Source: Pirellulaceae bacterium
GTDB taxonomy: Bacteria; Planctomycetota; Planctomycetia; Pirellulales; Pirellulaceae
Assembly (NCBI GenBank): GCA_023382975.1
Contig: JAHDXO010000004.1
Span: forward strand, 98,840-162,839
Length of the DNA: 64,000 nucleotides
Direction of reading: 5' to 3'
Made by a program: the position numbers and the translations under genes. Below, piece after piece: positions 44,076 to 53,288 of the stretch (positions within the stretch are counted from its first letter, which is position 1; every line of letters starts with the position of its first letter). The notes below the pieces were generated by a model. It did no database searches. It was not told the origin of the DNA and worked only from the letters and a program-made list of their open reading frames with translations.

Positions 44076-45595
44076 AGGACTTCCTCCGCTCTGCGGCGAT
44101 TCAGCCGCAAGAGGCTAGACAGGCGGGGATGTTCGTTGTACCAGACGACCGCGGCGATGCTCAGCACCGAGAACGTGGCCCCGTAGACGATCAAGTCCAG
44201 CCAACTGGAAACCGGCCGCCAATAGACGGCAGTTGCCAACAGGCCGCAAGGCGCCGCCAGAGTGACGACTGTCGCGCCGGCGATACGGACCGCGTACCGC
44301 GTGGCGGACATTCCCAACAAGCGGCATCCGTAGACCAGACTGAACAAGCCCTCGCATACGGCGTCTCCCAGGGCGATGGCCACGGCCATGCCGAGCACGC
44401 CCCAAGTGCGAATCAACACCAACCCGAGACCGAGCGTGACGAGGGCCTGCACCAGACTGGACAGCGCCAGTGCCCGGTGTTTGGCCTGCGCCGTGATGAC
44501 GCCCCGCGTGACGACCTGGGACATGCTGACCCAGCGCCCCAACGCCATCCACGCCAGCAGTGGGTAGGCCGAGGCCATCTCGGAGCCGACCCACAGTTGG
44601 ATAAGAGGTCTTCCCAGGAGCAGGAACAAGGCCAGCGCCACCGTGGCCGCTGCCAGGCTGTACTTGCCCCCTTCCAACAGCAGTTGCTGCTGGCGCCCGT
44701 GCTGCTCGCGGGCATGCAGGGCGGTGGCGATCGGCGTGATCACCCCGGTGGCGGCGACCAGGATCGCGCTGGCCGTGGCGATCAGCCGAGCGGCGATCGA
44801 CAACGGCGCCACCAGCGAGACGCCCAAAAGGGCCCCGACAAGCAATGGTGTGAGCCGCGTGGGAATCATCGTTGTGATCGAACGGACCGTGCTCCAGATC
44901 CCGAACGAGAACACCTCTCGCATCCGCTCGCGGCTTACGCGGCCCCGCCGACGCGACAGCGCCGGCTCGCAACGGAATGCCAGTGCGGTCTTCACGACGC
45001 CGCTCAGAATCGTCAGGGCCAACGCCAGGGCGGACAAGGCGACCAGCCCGCCGTCGAAGAATACGACAACAGCCGACAGGACGCCTCGCGCGATGTCGAA
45101 CGGGATGCGGACAGCATTCAACTGGTCGAAACGCTGGCAGCCCCACAGCACACCCTCCGAGACGTTCAACGGCAGTTGCAGCCCCAGATTCAAACCTGCC
45201 AATAACAGCGCCAGCCGCAGTGACGGCAGATCGGCCGCAGCGAACTCCGAGCCGAACAAGGGCCCCGCCCATAAAGTGGCCACGCTGGTACCGACCAACC
45301 CCAGCAGACCAGCCACCGACAACAGGGCGAAAGCGGTGGTTACGATCTCGCCGGTCGCTTGCGGATCGTGCCGAGCGCGGTAGAACGCGACGTAACGGCC
45401 CACCGATCCGCGGATGCCCAGGTCCAACAGCCCGAAGTAGCCCGTCAACGAACCGATCATCACCCATGCCCCGTAGTGCGTCGCACCCAGGTGCGTCAAC
45501 AAGTAGGGACACAGCAGAAAGGCCACGACGGAATCAGCCAGCGTACCGGCCCAATTCCAATTCAAGCTGCGCAACACCTGACGTTTCTCGTCCAT
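44063..45595 (-). CDS. Wzx-like polysaccharide flippase
   Basis: A 510-residue protein with 12 to 14 predicted membrane helices and short loops, as in oligosaccharide flippases of the MOP superfamily. The N-terminus (LNWNWAGTLADSVVAFLLCPYLL, FGLLDLGIRGSVGRYVAFY) is typical. It would flip the lipid-linked repeat unit across the inner membrane. It starts next to the stop of the Wzy-like gene and overlaps the next gene by 13 bases. Confidence 0.88.
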   Translation of the reverse strand: MDEKRQVLRSLNWNWAGTLADSVVAFLLCPYLLTHLGATHYGAWVMIGSLTGYFGLLDLGIRGSVGRYVAFYRARHDPQATGEIVTTAFALLSVAGLLGLVGTSVATLWAGPLFGSEFAAADLPSLRLALLLAGLNLGLQLPLNVSEGVLWGCQRFDQLNAVRIPFDIARGVLSAVVVFFDGGLVALSALALALTILSGVVKTALAFRCEPALSRRRGRVSRERMREVFSFGIWSTVRSITTMIPTRLTPLLVGALLGVSLVAPLSIAARLIATASAILVAATGVITPIATALHAREQHGRQQQLLLEGGKYSLAAATVALALFLLLGRPLIQLWVGSEMASAYPLLAWMALGRWVSMSQVVTRGVITAQAKHRALALSSLVQALVTLGLGLVLIRTWGVLGMAVAIALGDAVCEGLFSLVYGCRLLGMSATRYAVRIAGATVVTLAAPCGLLATAVYWRPVSSWLDLIVYGATFSVLSIAAVVWYNEHPRLSSLLRLNRRRAEEVLCTP

Positions 45596-46909
45596 CTACC
45601 CCTCCCAGCGAACCAGCAATCGTGAACCGACCTCGAGGGCCACCAAGGTCGCCACGGCAACGCTGGCCAGTCGCAATGACAACGAAAGATCGAAACGCGG
45701 CAGCAGCGACGGAGTTTCCCGCGGAACCTGTACCTGGTTCAGAAACGCGGCGGCCAAGCCAAAAACCATGTACGTAGGCACGATGTAGACGCGCGACAGG
45801 GACATGATGCCGGCGGCGAAACCGCACACGATACCCAACAGATACGGCCTGAACCGCCGCATCTCGGGATCTGCGATCGCCTGGTCGTTGTCCTTGAGCC
45901 GCACGAGTTGCCAGATCGCCAAATACACTAAACCGACGAAGAAACCACCGCCCAACAGGCCCAATTCGGCAAAAGCGTGGACGTAGGAATTGTGGGCCAC
46001 CAATCGCGTGTACTCGGGCAACATGCCTTGCCCCACGCCCAGCAACGGGTACTCCCGAAATAAACCCAAAGCCTCGCGCCACAACTGAATCCGATGCTGA
46101 CTGGTGCCACCCTCCACCTCGATCTGCGTCATGCGGCCGCCGAACAGTACCAGAATCAACGGTGCGCCGAGCAGCCAGAACGGCACACTCTTGCGGATGC
46201 CCACCCGCGAGACCAGCAGGATGTTCAGCGACACCATCAGCGCGATGAACCCGCCCCGCGACTTCGTCTCGATGAACGCCACGAAGAACGGTACCAGCGG
46301 GATCAGCCACAGGAATCGCTTGGGACCGGCCTTGGGCTTCATCAGCCGGTAGAGGCAAATCATCATGGCCAGCATCAAAATCAAGCATACGTCGTTGGGA
46401 TCGTTGAAGAACCCCGAACCGCACAGCCGCGAGAACACAATCACCTCGCCCGTCTCCTCGTCGATCTCCCGCTGTTCGTACGCCGCCAGGGCGGGGATGT
46501 CGACGATTCCGTGGAACTGCAACAGGGCCAACGTCGCGGCCACCAGCGTGTACAGAACCAGACCAGTTAAGAAGCGTTGGAACTTGTCCGGACGATCCAG
46601 GACGGCCTGCAGAAGCAGGAAATACAGTACGACCTTGCCAAACTCGCTGCCTGTGGTCCGCGCGTCGTAAAGCGAGCCGAATTGCAGGTGCGACAGCACG
46701 ACCGCCGCCAACAGCCCGACCACGCATAACGTCATCGGACGCTCGCGGAGCGATCGACCGTTCAACTGCGAGATCACGCTCGGATAGCTGACCGCCAAGC
46801 ACCCGATGATCGCCAACTGGTACAGACGCATTGGCTCCAGACTCTCGATCAGCTCGGCGGGCCGAATAAAGAGGATCGCGTTCAAGAGTTGGAAGAAGGC
46901 GTACTGCAT
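45596..46909 (-). CDS. Wzy/O-antigen ligase-like membrane protein
   Basis: A 437-residue polytopic protein with ten or more hydrophobic segments. The Wzy_C-type region has the FFNDPNDVCL segment, SRGGFIALMV and the large periplasmic loop HRIQLWREALGLFREYPLLGVGQG, followed by HNSYVHAFAELG with the conserved His. These fit O-antigen ligase/polymerase proteins. It polymerises repeat units or ligates the chain in the periplasm. It lies 37 bases from the sugar-transferase gene and abuts the flippase gene. Confidence 0.88.
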   Translation of the reverse strand: MQYAFFQLLNAILFIRPAELIESLEPMRLYQLAIIGCLAVSYPSVISQLNGRSLRERPMTLCVVGLLAAVVLSHLQFGSLYDARTTGSEFGKVVLYFLLLQAVLDRPDKFQRFLTGLVLYTLVAATLALLQFHGIVDIPALAAYEQREIDEETGEVIVFSRLCGSGFFNDPNDVCLILMLAMMICLYRLMKPKAGPKRFLWLIPLVPFFVAFIETKSRGGFIALMVSLNILLVSRVGIRKSVPFWLLGAPLILVLFGGRMTQIEVEGGTSQHRIQLWREALGLFREYPLLGVGQGMLPEYTRLVAHNSYVHAFAELGLLGGGFFVGLVYLAIWQLVRLKDNDQAIADPEMRRFRPYLLGIVCGFAAGIMSLSRVYIVPTYMVFGLAAAFLNQVQVPRETPSLLPRFDLSLSLRLASVAVATLVALEVGSRLLVRWEG

Positions 46910-46946
46910 GGTGACGAAGATCCTTCAGCGGCGGGTAGTGTCGGGA

Positions 46947-47732
46947 TCACGCGAACGCTTGCCAGACTCTCACGTCGATCCGGCGTTGCAGACCGAACAA
47001 CAGCATGACGGTACAGAACAGAATGTGAATATCCAGAGCCAGACTTGCGTCTTGGATATACCGGATGTCCATGACGGTCTTCCGCCGCACGCTGTCCAGG
47101 TCAGAATCCGGGGGCAGGCTGACTTGCGCCAATCCCGTGACGCCGGGCAGCACCTGCAAGCGAGTTCGGTATTCGGGGATCTTGCGTTCGAGGACTTCGA
47201 CCAGCTCGGGCCGCTCGGGCCGCGGGCCGATCAGTGCCATCTCACCGCGGAGGATGTTGACCAACTGGGGCAGTTCGTCCAGGTGACTCCAGCGGAGCAA
47301 TCGGCCCACCGGCGTCACTCGCGGATCGCCCGGCTGGGACCAAACCGCGCCTGTCCCCTTTTCGGCGTCGATTTGCATCGAGCGGAACTTGTAGACGGTG
47401 AAGACCCGACCGTGCAACCCCACGCGCTCTTGCGTGTAGATCGCGCGTCCTTTCGAAGTCAGACGTACGAGCAGGATCAAGGCCAGCAAGAGGGGCGAGC
47501 AGACGATCAACAACAGCAGAGCCACCACTTGGTCGAATGACCGGCGCATTCGCAGGTAAGGCGGCAATTCCGGCGCCGCGATCGTCGCATCCGACACAGA
47601 TTCCTGTACGGGCAGCGGTTCGGCCAGCACCTCGGGCTTGCACGCCTGTCGGCTGGAATCTGTGCGGCGGTGAGCCCCTTCCGCGTCGTGACGGCGGAGC
47701 GCTCTTCGAGGAAGGGTGACAGCTCGGTTCAT
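46947..47732 (-). CDS. Polyprenyl-phosphate sugar phosphotransferase
   Basis: A 261-residue initiating transferase. The start at 47732 is chosen because GAAAGGA lies eight bases upstream and further upstream codons give low-complexity residues unlike the family. One membrane helix (RSFDQVVALLLLIVCSPLLLAL) precedes the catalytic region: YKFRSMQIDAE, WSQPGDPRVTPVGRLLR, LDELPQLVNILRGEMALIGPRPERPE and PGVTGLAQV. It transfers sugar-1-phosphate to undecaprenyl phosphate and so commits the pathway. It is the short form without the N-terminal CoA-binding and extra membrane regions of WcaJ-type enzymes. Confidence 0.92.
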   Translation of the reverse strand: MNRAVTLPRRALRRHDAEGAHRRTDSSRQACKPEVLAEPLPVQESVSDATIAAPELPPYLRMRRSFDQVVALLLLIVCSPLLLALILLVRLTSKGRAIYTQERVGLHGRVFTVYKFRSMQIDAEKGTGAVWSQPGDPRVTPVGRLLRWSHLDELPQLVNILRGEMALIGPRPERPELVEVLERKIPEYRTRLQVLPGVTGLAQVSLPPDSDLDSVRRKTVMDIRYIQDASLALDIHILFCTVMLLFGLQRRIDVRVWQAFA

Positions 47733-47845
47733 CTCCAAAATCCTTTCATCAACAGACAAATTGTGTTTGTGAACAACAAGCAATACGCCGACAGCGATCC
47801 GACCTAGGACCGCGGCGTCTTTGCCAAAATCACGCCAACAGGAAT

Positions 47846-47860
47846 GCAACTGCCGTACCA
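47846..47860 (-). promoter_or_regulatory. Sigma-54-type promoter for the polysaccharide operon
   Basis: The minus strand reads TGGTACGGCAGTTGC followed by AT. GG and GC are ten bases apart, and only one base (T for C) differs from TGGCACG-N4-TTGCAT. The start near 47834 leaves about 102 bases before the ATG at 47732. A weaker overlapping candidate lies at 47823-47837. The remaining bases between 47733 and 48348 hold no recognisable gene. Confidence 0.6.
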
Positions 47861-48175
47861 TTCGGATCGAGTAACCGTTCACGGCTGCGCATCGGAGGTC
47901 GGTGGGAATTCTCGCATTCAGTGGGAACTTCGGGCGATGAGGCGAAGCGCTTTCGCGGCTCAGTTTCCGCGAGCCGCTCTGCCACCGGACCAGAGCGGAT
48001 TCTGAAGCGCGCCTGGAAGAGGCGGAAGTAAAGGATATCGGGGTGGCCGGGGAAGAATGCTTCGTTCTTCTTGCTGCGTCGCAGCACGGTCTCTCTGCTG
48101 GTGTCTTGATCTCAATGTTTGAGGACCACACAACTTGCTGGCCGTTGGCCGGCGTCCGGCGGCGACTGCGGCCTT

Positions 48176-48212
48176 GCCCACGGAAAGACGCTTACGGCAA
48201 TGTTCCGTGGGC
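48176..48212. repeat. Hairpin upstream of the transposase gene
   Basis: GCCCACGGAA at 48176-48185 pairs perfectly with TTCCGTGGGC at 48203-48212, with a 17-base loop. Nearby GGCGTC and GACGCC can extend the structure. It may belong to the left end of the IS66-family element or be a hairpin unrelated to it. No T-run follows on either strand. Confidence 0.45.
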
Positions 48213-48348
48213 CGACGCCCCGCCATGATCAAGCAAGGACGCGGAACAAACGACCGGTGGCGAACCCCTCGCCTCGCCAGCAGTGCTAGCACGCGAAGAC
48301 GGGTTTTTTTGTGGTCGAGTTTGCGCAGGCCACTATCATGCAGATGTG

Positions 48349-49761
48349 ATGTCCAAGTCCAAGACCGTCCACTGCTCCGAGTGCGGACGTTTGCAGAAGG
48401 AAGTCGAGCGTCTGAAAGGGAAGGTGGCGTCGCTCGAGGCCGAACTGGCCAAGGCGCGCAAACACTCGGGGAATTCTTCGAAACCTCCTTCCGGTGACAT
48501 CGTCAAGCCGCCGCGGCCCAAGCCCGGTAGCGGCCCGGGGGAGAAACGCAAACGCGGAGGGCAGCCCGGACACGAGCGTCACCAACGGGTGCCGTTTTCC
48601 GCCGACGAAATCGTCGACTTCCTGGAGTACCGGGATGGCCAGTGTCCCTGCTGCGGCGGCGTCTTGCACGACGTGGAAGTGGCGGCCCGGACGCTTCAGC
48701 AGGTGGACCTCGAGGAAATCCTGGTTCGGGTGCGCGAACATCGCAGCATCGCCCAGCAATGCCAGGAGTGCCGCAAACTGCACTTCGCCAGCTTCCCGCC
48801 GGAATTGGTGCGGGCAGGATTGGCGGGACCGCGGCTGACGGCGTTGGTCGGCTTTCTCAAAGGCGCCTGCCACATGTCGTTCAGCGCGCTCCGCAAGTTC
48901 TTCCGCGACGTGGTGGGATTCCGCATCAGCCGGGGGCAGTTGGCGAAACTCGTCGGCAAGGTGACCCACAGCCTGCGGGATCCGTTCGAGGAACTCTTGA
49001 GGCTCCTGCCCCAAGAGGACCGCTTGAACGTGGACGAGACGGGACACAAGGACAACGGCCGGCGTTTGTGGACGTGGTGCTTCCGGGCGACGATGTTCAC
49101 CCTGTTCAAGATTTCGCCCTCGCGCGGCTCGAAGGTGTTGCTGGAGGTGCTCGGCGAAGAGTTCGACGGGGTGCTGGGCTGCGACTATTTCAGCGCCTAC
49201 CGGAAGTACATGCGGCTGAACGAGAACGTGGCTTTGCAGTTCTGTCTGGCTCATTTGATTCGCGACGTCAAGTTCCTGGCCCAGCACCCGGACCCGCGGA
49301 ACCGCGCCTACGGGGAGCGGCTGCTGGAACACTTCCGCAAGTTGTTTCACCTCATCCACCGCCGCGAAGAGTACTCGTCGGAGCAAACCTTCCGCCGGGC
49401 GTTGCAACGGGTGCGGAACGAACTGGTCTGCGATGCCACGATCGAGTCCCCGTTGACCCGGGAATCCGAAAATCTGGCGGATCGCTTCTACCTGCACATC
49501 GACAGTTACTTCCGCTTCATCACGACTCCCGGCATCGAGCCGACCAACAACTTCGCCGAACAGGCGATCCGCTTCGTCGCCATCCATCGTCGGCTGACGC
49601 AAGGAACTCGCGGCGAAGCCGGACAAACTTGGTGCGAACGGATCTGGACGGCGATCGCCACCTGCGAGCAACAAGGCCGGAGTGTCTTTCACTTCCTGGC
49701 GGAAGCCGTCACCGCCTATTTTGCCTCTTCCCCCGCGCCGTCCTTAGTTCCCGACACGTGA
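48349..49761 (+). CDS. IS66-family transposase
   Basis: A 470-residue single-gene IS66-type transposase starting at ATG 48349; the frame is open to 48283 but homology begins here. It has an N-terminal leucine-zipper-like segment (LQKEVERLKGKVASLEAEL), the family signature HSGNSSKPPSGD, a Cys-rich zinc finger (Cys99, 101, 102 with Cys138, 141) and the DDE triad Asp229 (NVDETGH), Asp279 (GCDYFSAY) and Glu404 (PTNNFAEQAIR). All key residues are present, so it may be active. The accessory tnpA and tnpB genes of classical IS66 elements are absent. Confidence 0.93.
   Translation: MSKSKTVHCSECGRLQKEVERLKGKVASLEAELAKARKHSGNSSKPPSGDIVKPPRPKPGSGPGEKRKRGGQPGHERHQRVPFSADEIVDFLEYRDGQCPCCGGVLHDVEVAARTLQQVDLEEILVRVREHRSIAQQCQECRKLHFASFPPELVRAGLAGPRLTALVGFLKGACHMSFSALRKFFRDVVGFRISRGQLAKLVGKVTHSLRDPFEELLRLLPQEDRLNVDETGHKDNGRRLWTWCFRATMFTLFKISPSRGSKVLLEVLGEEFDGVLGCDYFSAYRKYMRLNENVALQFCLAHLIRDVKFLAQHPDPRNRAYGERLLEHFRKLFHLIHRREEYSSEQTFRRALQRVRNELVCDATIESPLTRESENLADRFYLHIDSYFRFITTPGIEPTNNFAEQAIRFVAIHRRLTQGTRGEAGQTWCERIWTAIATCEQQGRSVFHFLAEAVTAYFASSPAPSLVPDT
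48349..49761 (+). mobile_element. IS66-family insertion element, ends not resolved
   Basis: The transposase gene marks an insertion element between the minus-strand polysaccharide operon and the Wzz-like gene. I could not find matching terminal inverted repeats or a target duplication in the flanks, so the true ends lie somewhere in 47.9-48.3 kb and 49.8-50.5 kb. Confidence 0.6.
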
Positions 49762-50563
49762 CGCCCCTTCCGGCCGCTTCTGCCGTTGCTGTCTCTTGGT
49801 CAGCCGAGCGCCGGCGCAACCACCGCGACCGCGCCGGGAAGCCATTGCGCCCGCCCCGCCGCCGGGCTCTTGGAACCGGCGGCGGGCGAAGCCGAAAGCC
49901 GTGTCGCTCTTGCTCGCGGCAGGACCGAGTGACCTAACGCCAACAGGCGGAAATCCCCCACGCCGTTGGCTTCCGCCGATCGCTCGCCGTTGTTTCGCTC
50001 CTTCGAAAAGACCGGCGGTCGAGCTGCTAACAGCGAGGTAGAAGATTCGACTGGCAGGGACGGCCTGTCATCGCGACACGGTGATCGAGGTTTCTAACGT
50101 CCTTGACTCTGTCCGTGGTTCCACGGCGATCGAACAGAAATCGCCCGCGCGCGGCAAGATTCTCGACGGCCGCGTCTGGGGCGGAAGACTTCAAGCAGCA
50201 GAACGTCGCCTTCCTTCACCGAAGAGACGCGATTGCGCCGCTTTCCTGCCTCCTGTCACTGCAAGCGGCCGACCCGTCGCCGCGAATCCGTGTTGCCGCT
50301 CGCCGTCGGCTCTCCCGAAACTTTTTCATCTGCCGCCTGCGTCTCGCGCAATGCTCTGCTGAACCCGTGAACGGTTACCGGATCGAGACTGTGCAAAGAA
50401 GACGGACTTGCGTGAATGTCGCTTTGCGGTGTCCGCACCGCGGCCAGAACCATGCCCAACGCCTCACCACGATACGGCACTTCTTTCCGTCAGGCCGTCA
50501 GCACGCCTGTAATCCTTACCGGCGGCCGGTAACCTACACCGGACCGTCCGCTCCGGAACGATC
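49762..50563. other. Gene-free region with two hairpins
   Basis: About 800 bases between the transposase and the Wzz-like gene. A perfect 11-bp stem, CCCGCCGCCGG at 49855-49865 with CCGGCGGCGGG at 49876-49886, could stop transcription behind the transposase although it lacks a T-run. TTACCGG-CGG-CCGGTAA at 50516-50532 lies just behind the Wzz-like stop and may be its terminator. Open frames here (for example 50103-50567) look like chance GC-rich frames. Nothing else is recognisable. Confidence 0.5.
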
Positions 50564-52741
50564 CTAGCCAATCATCGTTCCAAACACGGGACGGCCGTGC
50601 TGTACCAGAGCCTCTTGGGCCTTGACGATGCACTTGGCGACTGACAGATTTCGCCGGAGAGACAACAGCGAGACGTCGGCCAAGCGGCCGAGATGCATGG
50701 CGTCGGGATACTCGAGCACCCCCGGCACTTCGATCACGACGTAGGTGTAACGCTGCTTCAATGCGTCGACAAGCTCAGGCAGTTGAGGATGGGCGAGGAT
50801 CGGAAGTGGTTCCTCCCCGTCCCGAAGAGGCTGCAGCAGATCCAAATTCCTCACGCCGGTACCGATCAAGGGCATCTCCGCAGGCAGTTCGTGCCGCGCC
50901 GCACCGGAATTGCGATCGTCCGATTCGTTTCTCAGCGAGTCTCGGGCAGGGACTCTTCGTGAGAAGCCGCGAGAACCGTCGTTATCCGGAATGGCCCCAT
51001 TCCACCTCGCTTCCGCGACGAGTACCGGATGGCCGGCGGCCACGGACTCGGAACAGCGCGATTCGCTCGAAAACGCGGCGACTGCTTCGCGGAACTCCAA
51101 TTCGGGTTGCGGGTCGCGGAGGTCGAAATTGGCAAGTACCGTTCGATGGCCGGTGCGAGCCAGGGCAGCAGCGAGATGAGCCGCTACGCACTCGCGCTCT
51201 TGCGGCCATCGTGCACTGGTCACCAGGATCGTTCGCGGCGATTCGTCTTGGCCATGATGCGTCAGACGGGCCACGAGCATATCCAACCGCGCGGCGACGG
51301 GATCCCGATGCGTCGCATGCCTGCCGATCTGTTTCGTAATCTTCTTCGACAGTCGTGGCAGCGTCGTCAGGATTTCCAAGCCCGTTCGCTGCATCACCTC
51401 ATGCACCGAGTGCAGGCGACCGGTGAAGAACTCGCCCAACGCCACCAGGAAAATCGCAAATCCAAAACCGCCGACGGCCAACATCAGCGTCAGCTTGTTC
51501 CGCTTGGAAGCATCCCGCTGGGTCGGCAAGGTGGCGTAAGAGACCAGTTGGACACGCTGGTCGGCATGCCGCTCGACCTGCAGATTCTCGTGGGTCTGCC
51601 ACAGTCGGTCGCTCAGCCGCTCCATTCTTGCGATATCGTTGCGGAGGATCTCCAACTTGGCCGAGTTGTCACCGCCCAAGAGCTTCATCCGGTCATCGAT
51701 TTCGTGGATCATCGCCTCCAGAGCCTGCTCCTCGTTTGACAACCGGGCGATCGTGGCCAACGGTTCGGCCAGCAGCTCCTCTTGGCGGCTCTCCGGTTTG
51801 GAAACCTCCTCGGATGACGTCTTCTGGTAGTACTCGCGCAGCAGGTTTTCTTCCTGCGCAGCCGTCAGCGCGTCGGGATGATTCGGACCCCACCTGGTCA
51901 GCGCCTGTTCCCGCCTCAGCTTGGCCTGAAACATCGCGTACCGGACGCTGTTCATGGATGCTTCTTCCGGCATCTCCTGGGTCAGCATTTCCGGTGCTTC
52001 CTGGATCGATTTGACCAGTCGTTCGGCCTCTCGTTTCTGGGACCGCAAATCGCGCAGGCGGCGAGTGTAGTCGCGGTAGTTTTCGATTTCCGCCTGGGCT
52101 TGCAGAGAAAGCGCCGCTGGGTCACCCGAGCCCAGATGACGCGCAAGCGACTGCAAGTCGGCCCAAGCCTTGGACAACCGCTCCTCGGTCGTGTTCTGCA
52201 ACCGTTCGAGGGTCGTCAACCGTTTTTGGAGGCTTTCCTCACCGGCACGACGGACTTCCTGCAAATAGGCGTCAGTGACCGCATTCGCGAGCAAGAAAGC
52301 GACATCGGCCCGGTCGTGGTGGACGGCGATCCGCAGGATCTCGGAGCTGCGCGGCAACTCCAATTGCACCCAGTCCTTCAACTCATCGATGGAATCCGGG
52401 TCAGTGCCCAGTTCGCCCAACTCTTTGACGTTCGGCGACTCGAGCGCCCGCTGCAGAACGTGCGGCATGAGGACCAATTCCTGCTGCGTGCTGCGGAACT
52501 CGCGCTGTTCATTGGACGTCTCGTTGGGCCGCTCGACCACGCCTCGGGGGCTGCTCAATCGGACCAAAGCCGAAGCCTTGTACTGGGCTCGGATCCCGAT
52601 CTGCCCCGCGATCGCTCCCAGAGCGGCCAGGATGCAGCTTCCGAGCAGGGCCAGCCACTTGTGCCGCCACGCGCATGCCGCGAGCGTGCCAAGGTCGGGA
52701 GGCTGCGAATGAGCAGTCGGACGTGACGGAGTTGCAATCAT
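50564..52741 (-). CDS. Wzz/BY-kinase-like chain-length protein without a functional Walker A
   Basis: A 725-residue protein. The start at 52741 is preferred because the sigma-54-like site at 52801-52815 puts the transcript start near 52789, downstream of the alternative codons at 52798 and 52831. A Wzz domain has membrane helices at about 28-50 and 417-436, with a long coiled coil between (about 165-400). The cytoplasmic part resembles BY-kinases (TILVTSA, VLANFDLRDP as Walker A-prime). At the Walker A position it has ARWPQERECVA instead of a GK[ST] loop, and no Tyr cluster ends the protein. It probably controls chain length as a pseudokinase. Confidence 0.82.
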   Translation of the reverse strand: MIATPSRPTAHSQPPDLGTLAACAWRHKWLALLGSCILAALGAIAGQIGIRAQYKASALVRLSSPRGVVERPNETSNEQREFRSTQQELVLMPHVLQRALESPNVKELGELGTDPDSIDELKDWVQLELPRSSEILRIAVHHDRADVAFLLANAVTDAYLQEVRRAGEESLQKRLTTLERLQNTTEERLSKAWADLQSLARHLGSGDPAALSLQAQAEIENYRDYTRRLRDLRSQKREAERLVKSIQEAPEMLTQEMPEEASMNSVRYAMFQAKLRREQALTRWGPNHPDALTAAQEENLLREYYQKTSSEEVSKPESRQEELLAEPLATIARLSNEEQALEAMIHEIDDRMKLLGGDNSAKLEILRNDIARMERLSDRLWQTHENLQVERHADQRVQLVSYATLPTQRDASKRNKLTLMLAVGGFGFAIFLVALGEFFTGRLHSVHEVMQRTGLEILTTLPRLSKKITKQIGRHATHRDPVAARLDMLVARLTHHGQDESPRTILVTSARWPQERECVAAHLAAALARTGHRTVLANFDLRDPQPELEFREAVAAFSSESRCSESVAAGHPVLVAEARWNGAIPDNDGSRGFSRRVPARDSLRNESDDRNSGAARHELPAEMPLIGTGVRNLDLLQPLRDGEEPLPILAHPQLPELVDALKQRYTYVVIEVPGVLEYPDAMHLGRLADVSLLSLRRNLSVAKCIVKAQEALVQHGRPVFGTMIG

Positions 52742-52800
52742 GGCCGTGGGGTAAGTACTCGCTATCGCGGGTCGAAGGATTCTGACTCGACTCGCCATTT

Positions 52801-52815
52801 GCACGTCTCGTGCCA
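52801..52815 (-). promoter_or_regulatory. Sigma-54-type promoter for the Wzz-like gene
   Basis: The minus strand reads TGGCACGAGACGTGC followed by AA. The TGGCACG half is perfect, the GC half has one change (G for T), and the GG-N10-GC spacing is kept. The predicted start near 52789 leaves about 48 bases before the ATG at 52741 and rules out longer versions of the protein. Confidence 0.65.
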
Positions 52816-53176
52816 AGCGGACGAAACCCAAGGGCGCGAGACCAGGATCGTCAGCGGTCGGAGGGCGTCGCTCGGAGCCGCGACGCCGACAAGTCCGCGG
52901 CGAAACAGCCGAATCGGCTTTCCGCGGAAAGCCTGGCCTTGGTCACCTGTATCCGGTAAATTCTTCTGTCTTGGCGGCTGGCCCGGTAATTCTTTCCGTG
53001 TCTTGAGCCGCAACGCGAGCTCGGCCACAACAGGACGGCGATCGCCGCCGCGGTCATGTCCAAACTATGCCGACGTCAGAATCTTCTCGCATTCGCTTCA
53101 TTCTCTTCAACGTTGTTGATCCGCGCTGGACCAACCGCCATATCGTTCCACGGCGCAACGACCAACCGTTCTCCTG

Positions 53177-53191
53177 TGGCATGTGGTTTGC
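53177..53191 (+). promoter_or_regulatory. Sigma-54-type promoter for the TPR-exosortase operon
   Basis: TGGCATGTGGTTTGC followed by TTT, with exact GG-N10-GC spacing and one change (T for C) in the first half. The predicted start near 53203 leaves about 86 bases before the ATG at 53289. It is divergent from the site at 52801-52815. The 547-bp region between the two start codons (52742-53288) holds no gene, leaving room for upstream activator sites. Confidence 0.68.
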
Positions 53192-53288
53192 TTTCCAACT
53201 CTCCAGAAGCGGTTGTTTCGCCCACGCTGGCAGGCAGCGTAGTGGCTGAATTCCGCAAGCGTCACAGCAAGAACAGAGGAGTTTGTGC

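Noticed and set aside
47823..47837. Second sigma-54-like site (TGGCGTGATTTTGGC, minus)
   Set aside because: Correct spacing but more mismatches than the overlapping site at 47846-47860, which was kept.
47733..48131. N-terminal extension of the sugar transferase to 48131
   Set aside because: The extra 133 residues do not resemble the family, and the sigma-54-type site at 47846-47860 lies within them.
48286..49692. 468-codon open frame antisense to the transposase
   Set aside because: The plus strand encodes all IS66 catalytic residues; the antisense product has no known motif.
50103..50567. 154-codon open frame in the gene-free region
   Set aside because: No ribosome site, no recognisable domain, and it runs into the end of the Wzz-like gene on the other strand.
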